A DNA stretch of 6,653 nt from an uncultured Planctomycetaceae bacterium (GTDB taxonomy: Bacteria > Planctomycetota > Planctomycetia > Pirellulales > UBA1268). Position 1 is the first letter of the stretch; each line of letters opens with the position of its first letter. A program made the translations under genes and the position numbers. Positions 5,693-6,653 of the stretch are shown here, one piece after another. The notes under the pieces were generated by a model. That model did no database searches and was not told where the DNA came from. It saw nothing but the letters and a program-made list of their open reading frames with translations. The stretch is from NCBI GenBank assembly GCA_937900985.1, contig CALCGM010000386.1, positions 1 through 6,653 of the forward strand, in the 5' to 3' direction.

Positions 5693-6653
5693 CCCGGTGG
5701 ATTCCTCGTTGCGGCGGGCACCGCCTCTACCACGGCTGCCGCCGAAACCGCGGTATGTGTCTGTTCAGCGGCCAGGCCGCCGGTCATGCTTGCCGTCACG
5801 GGAGCCCGCGGGTTCGCCGTTTCCGTCGGCAACGCTGGCTCGCGCCTCACGTGACGGACAGCTCCTCCGGCGGCCACACCGAGATCATCGAGCATCAGCT
5901 GCGTCGTGATCTTTGCCGATGAGTAGATCACCGGCAGGCCGCTGCCCGGGTGCGTGCCGCCCCCAACCAGATAACAGCCCTCAAGATCCTCGAAGCGGTT
6001 GTGTGGCCGCATGTGGAGCATCTGCCCGAGGTCGTGCGAGAGGTTGAACGTCGCCCCACGGTAGATCTCGTAGTCATCCTGCCAGTCGTCTGGCGTGACC
6101 ATCTTCTCGTAGCGGATGCGTTCGCGGACTCCCTGCAGGCCGAGTTTGTCGAGCTGGTCGAGGGTCCGTTCGCGAAATCCTGCGGCTTCCCGCCGCCAGT
6201 CGACATTTGGATGCCGGTGCGTGACGGGGACCAGCAGATAGAGCGTGCTCATCCCCTCCGGGGCGAGCGAAGGATCGGTGACGCAGGCATTCTGCACATA
6301 CATCGACGGATCCTTGGTGAGCACATGCCGCTTCTCGATGTCGGCCAGGTTTTCGCGGTAGTTCTCTGAGAGATAGATCGTGTGGTGGGGTACGTCGTCG
6401 TAGCGGCCTTCGATGCCCAGGTAGAGCATGAACGTGGAGCATGAATACCGCTTCGACGCGATCGAGCGGTCGTTCCACCGTCGTCGCAGCTTGTCAGGCA
6501 CGAGCCTCGTCATGCAGCGAGCGAAGTCGGCATTCATGACGGTGGCATCGGCGTCGTAGGAACCCTCTGGCGTGTCTGCCCCAATCACCCGCCGCCCGTC
6601 AAACCGCAGTTTGGTGACGGGCTCTTCGTAGTGAATCTCGACGCCCATCTCGC
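5689..6653 (-). CDS. Second carotenoid desaturase, CrtN/CrtI family, C-terminal part (5' end cut by window)
   Basis: The reading frame is open to the right edge, so this is the C-terminal ~320 residues; the N-terminal Rossmann motif and perhaps 170-200 residues lie outside. An ATG at 6648 is internal: a GVEIHYEEPV strand, typical of the middle of these enzymes, follows immediately. Counting from that methionine, recognisable segments are STFMLYLGIEGRY (71-83), DPSMYVQNACVTDPSLAPEG (113-132), TPDDW (185-189), GATFNLSHDLGQMLHMRPHN (198-217) and the C-terminal FAD segment CYLVGGGTHPGSGLPV (225-240) ending IYSSA (241-245). These match phytoene or dehydrosqualene desaturases that convert a colourless precursor to the conjugated chain. 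An Ala/Thr/Pro-rich tail of about 60 residues follows the domain. Its TGA overlaps the next gene's ATG, so the two desaturases are probably co-translated. As first visible gene of the operon it likely acts first in the pathway, an inference from order. Confidence 0.88.
   Translation of the reverse strand, partial: EMGVEIHYEEPVTKLRFDGRRVIGADTPEGSYDADATVMNADFARCMTRLVPDKLRRRWNDRSIASKRYSCSTFMLYLGIEGRYDDVPHHTIYLSENYRENLADIEKRHVLTKDPSMYVQNACVTDPSLAPEGMSTLYLLVPVTHRHPNVDWRREAAGFRERTLDQLDKLGLQGVRERIRYEKMVTPDDWQDDYEIYRGATFNLSHDLGQMLHMRPHNRFEDLEGCYLVGGGTHPGSGLPVIYSSAKITTQLMLDDLGVAAGGAVRHVRREPALPTETANPRAPVTASMTGGLAAEQTHTAVSAAAVVEAVPAATRNPPG

Noticed and set aside
6646..6648. ATG as the start of the right-edge desaturase
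   Set aside because: The frame is open beyond it to the window edge, and the residues after it belong to the middle of the enzyme family, so it is an internal methionine.

Overview
The window is a GC-rich bacterial segment with six protein-coding genes, two of them cut by the window edges. They fall into a housekeeping half (1..2118) and a pigment half (2105..6653). The set on the pigment side (two CrtI/CrtN-type desaturases, a PlsC-like acyltransferase and a CrtQ-like glycosyltransferase), together with the near absence of Shine-Dalgarno sites, suggests a member of the Planctomycetota, possibly of the Pirellulales type. That taxonomic call is inference from gene content only; no rRNA or lineage marker is present.

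Housekeeping half. At the left edge is the 5' end of tsaC (threonylcarbamoyl-AMP synthase for tRNA t6A), reading leftward. A 161-bp divergent spacer separates it from purE-purK, which read rightward and overlap by 4 bp (ATGA). PurE and PurK together convert AIR to CAIR in purine synthesis. The spacer holds an imperfect 27-bp dyad next to a -10-like hexamer on the tsaC side, and a 12-bp palindrome on the purE side.

Pigment half. Four leftward genes are packed as one operon: a partial CrtN/CrtI-type desaturase (5689..6653), a second complete desaturase/oxidase (4100..5692), an LPLAT-fold acyltransferase (3266..4075) and a GT2 glycosyltransferase (2105..3262). Junctions are a 4-bp ATGA overlap, 24 bp and 3 bp. 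The likely product is a glycosylated, fatty-acylated carotenoid comparable to staphyloxanthin: desaturation and terminal oxidation, then sugar transfer to the acid or alcohol end, then acylation of the sugar. No backbone synthase (CrtM/CrtB or HpnCDE) and no aldehyde dehydrogenase are in the window, so C30 versus C40 is unresolved.

The two halves meet tail to tail. purK and the glycosyltransferase overlap by 14 bp, and both stop codons lie inside one 32-nt hairpin that may be a bidirectional terminator. The last three carotenoid genes share one reading frame, and only a TAA and one sense codon separate the acyltransferase from the GTG start of the glycosyltransferase. No RNA genes, insertion sequences, CRISPR arrays or prophage remnants were seen, and I found no wholly new system. 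The best leads are the altered acceptor motifs of the acyltransferase, the in-frame gene junctions and the hairpin.
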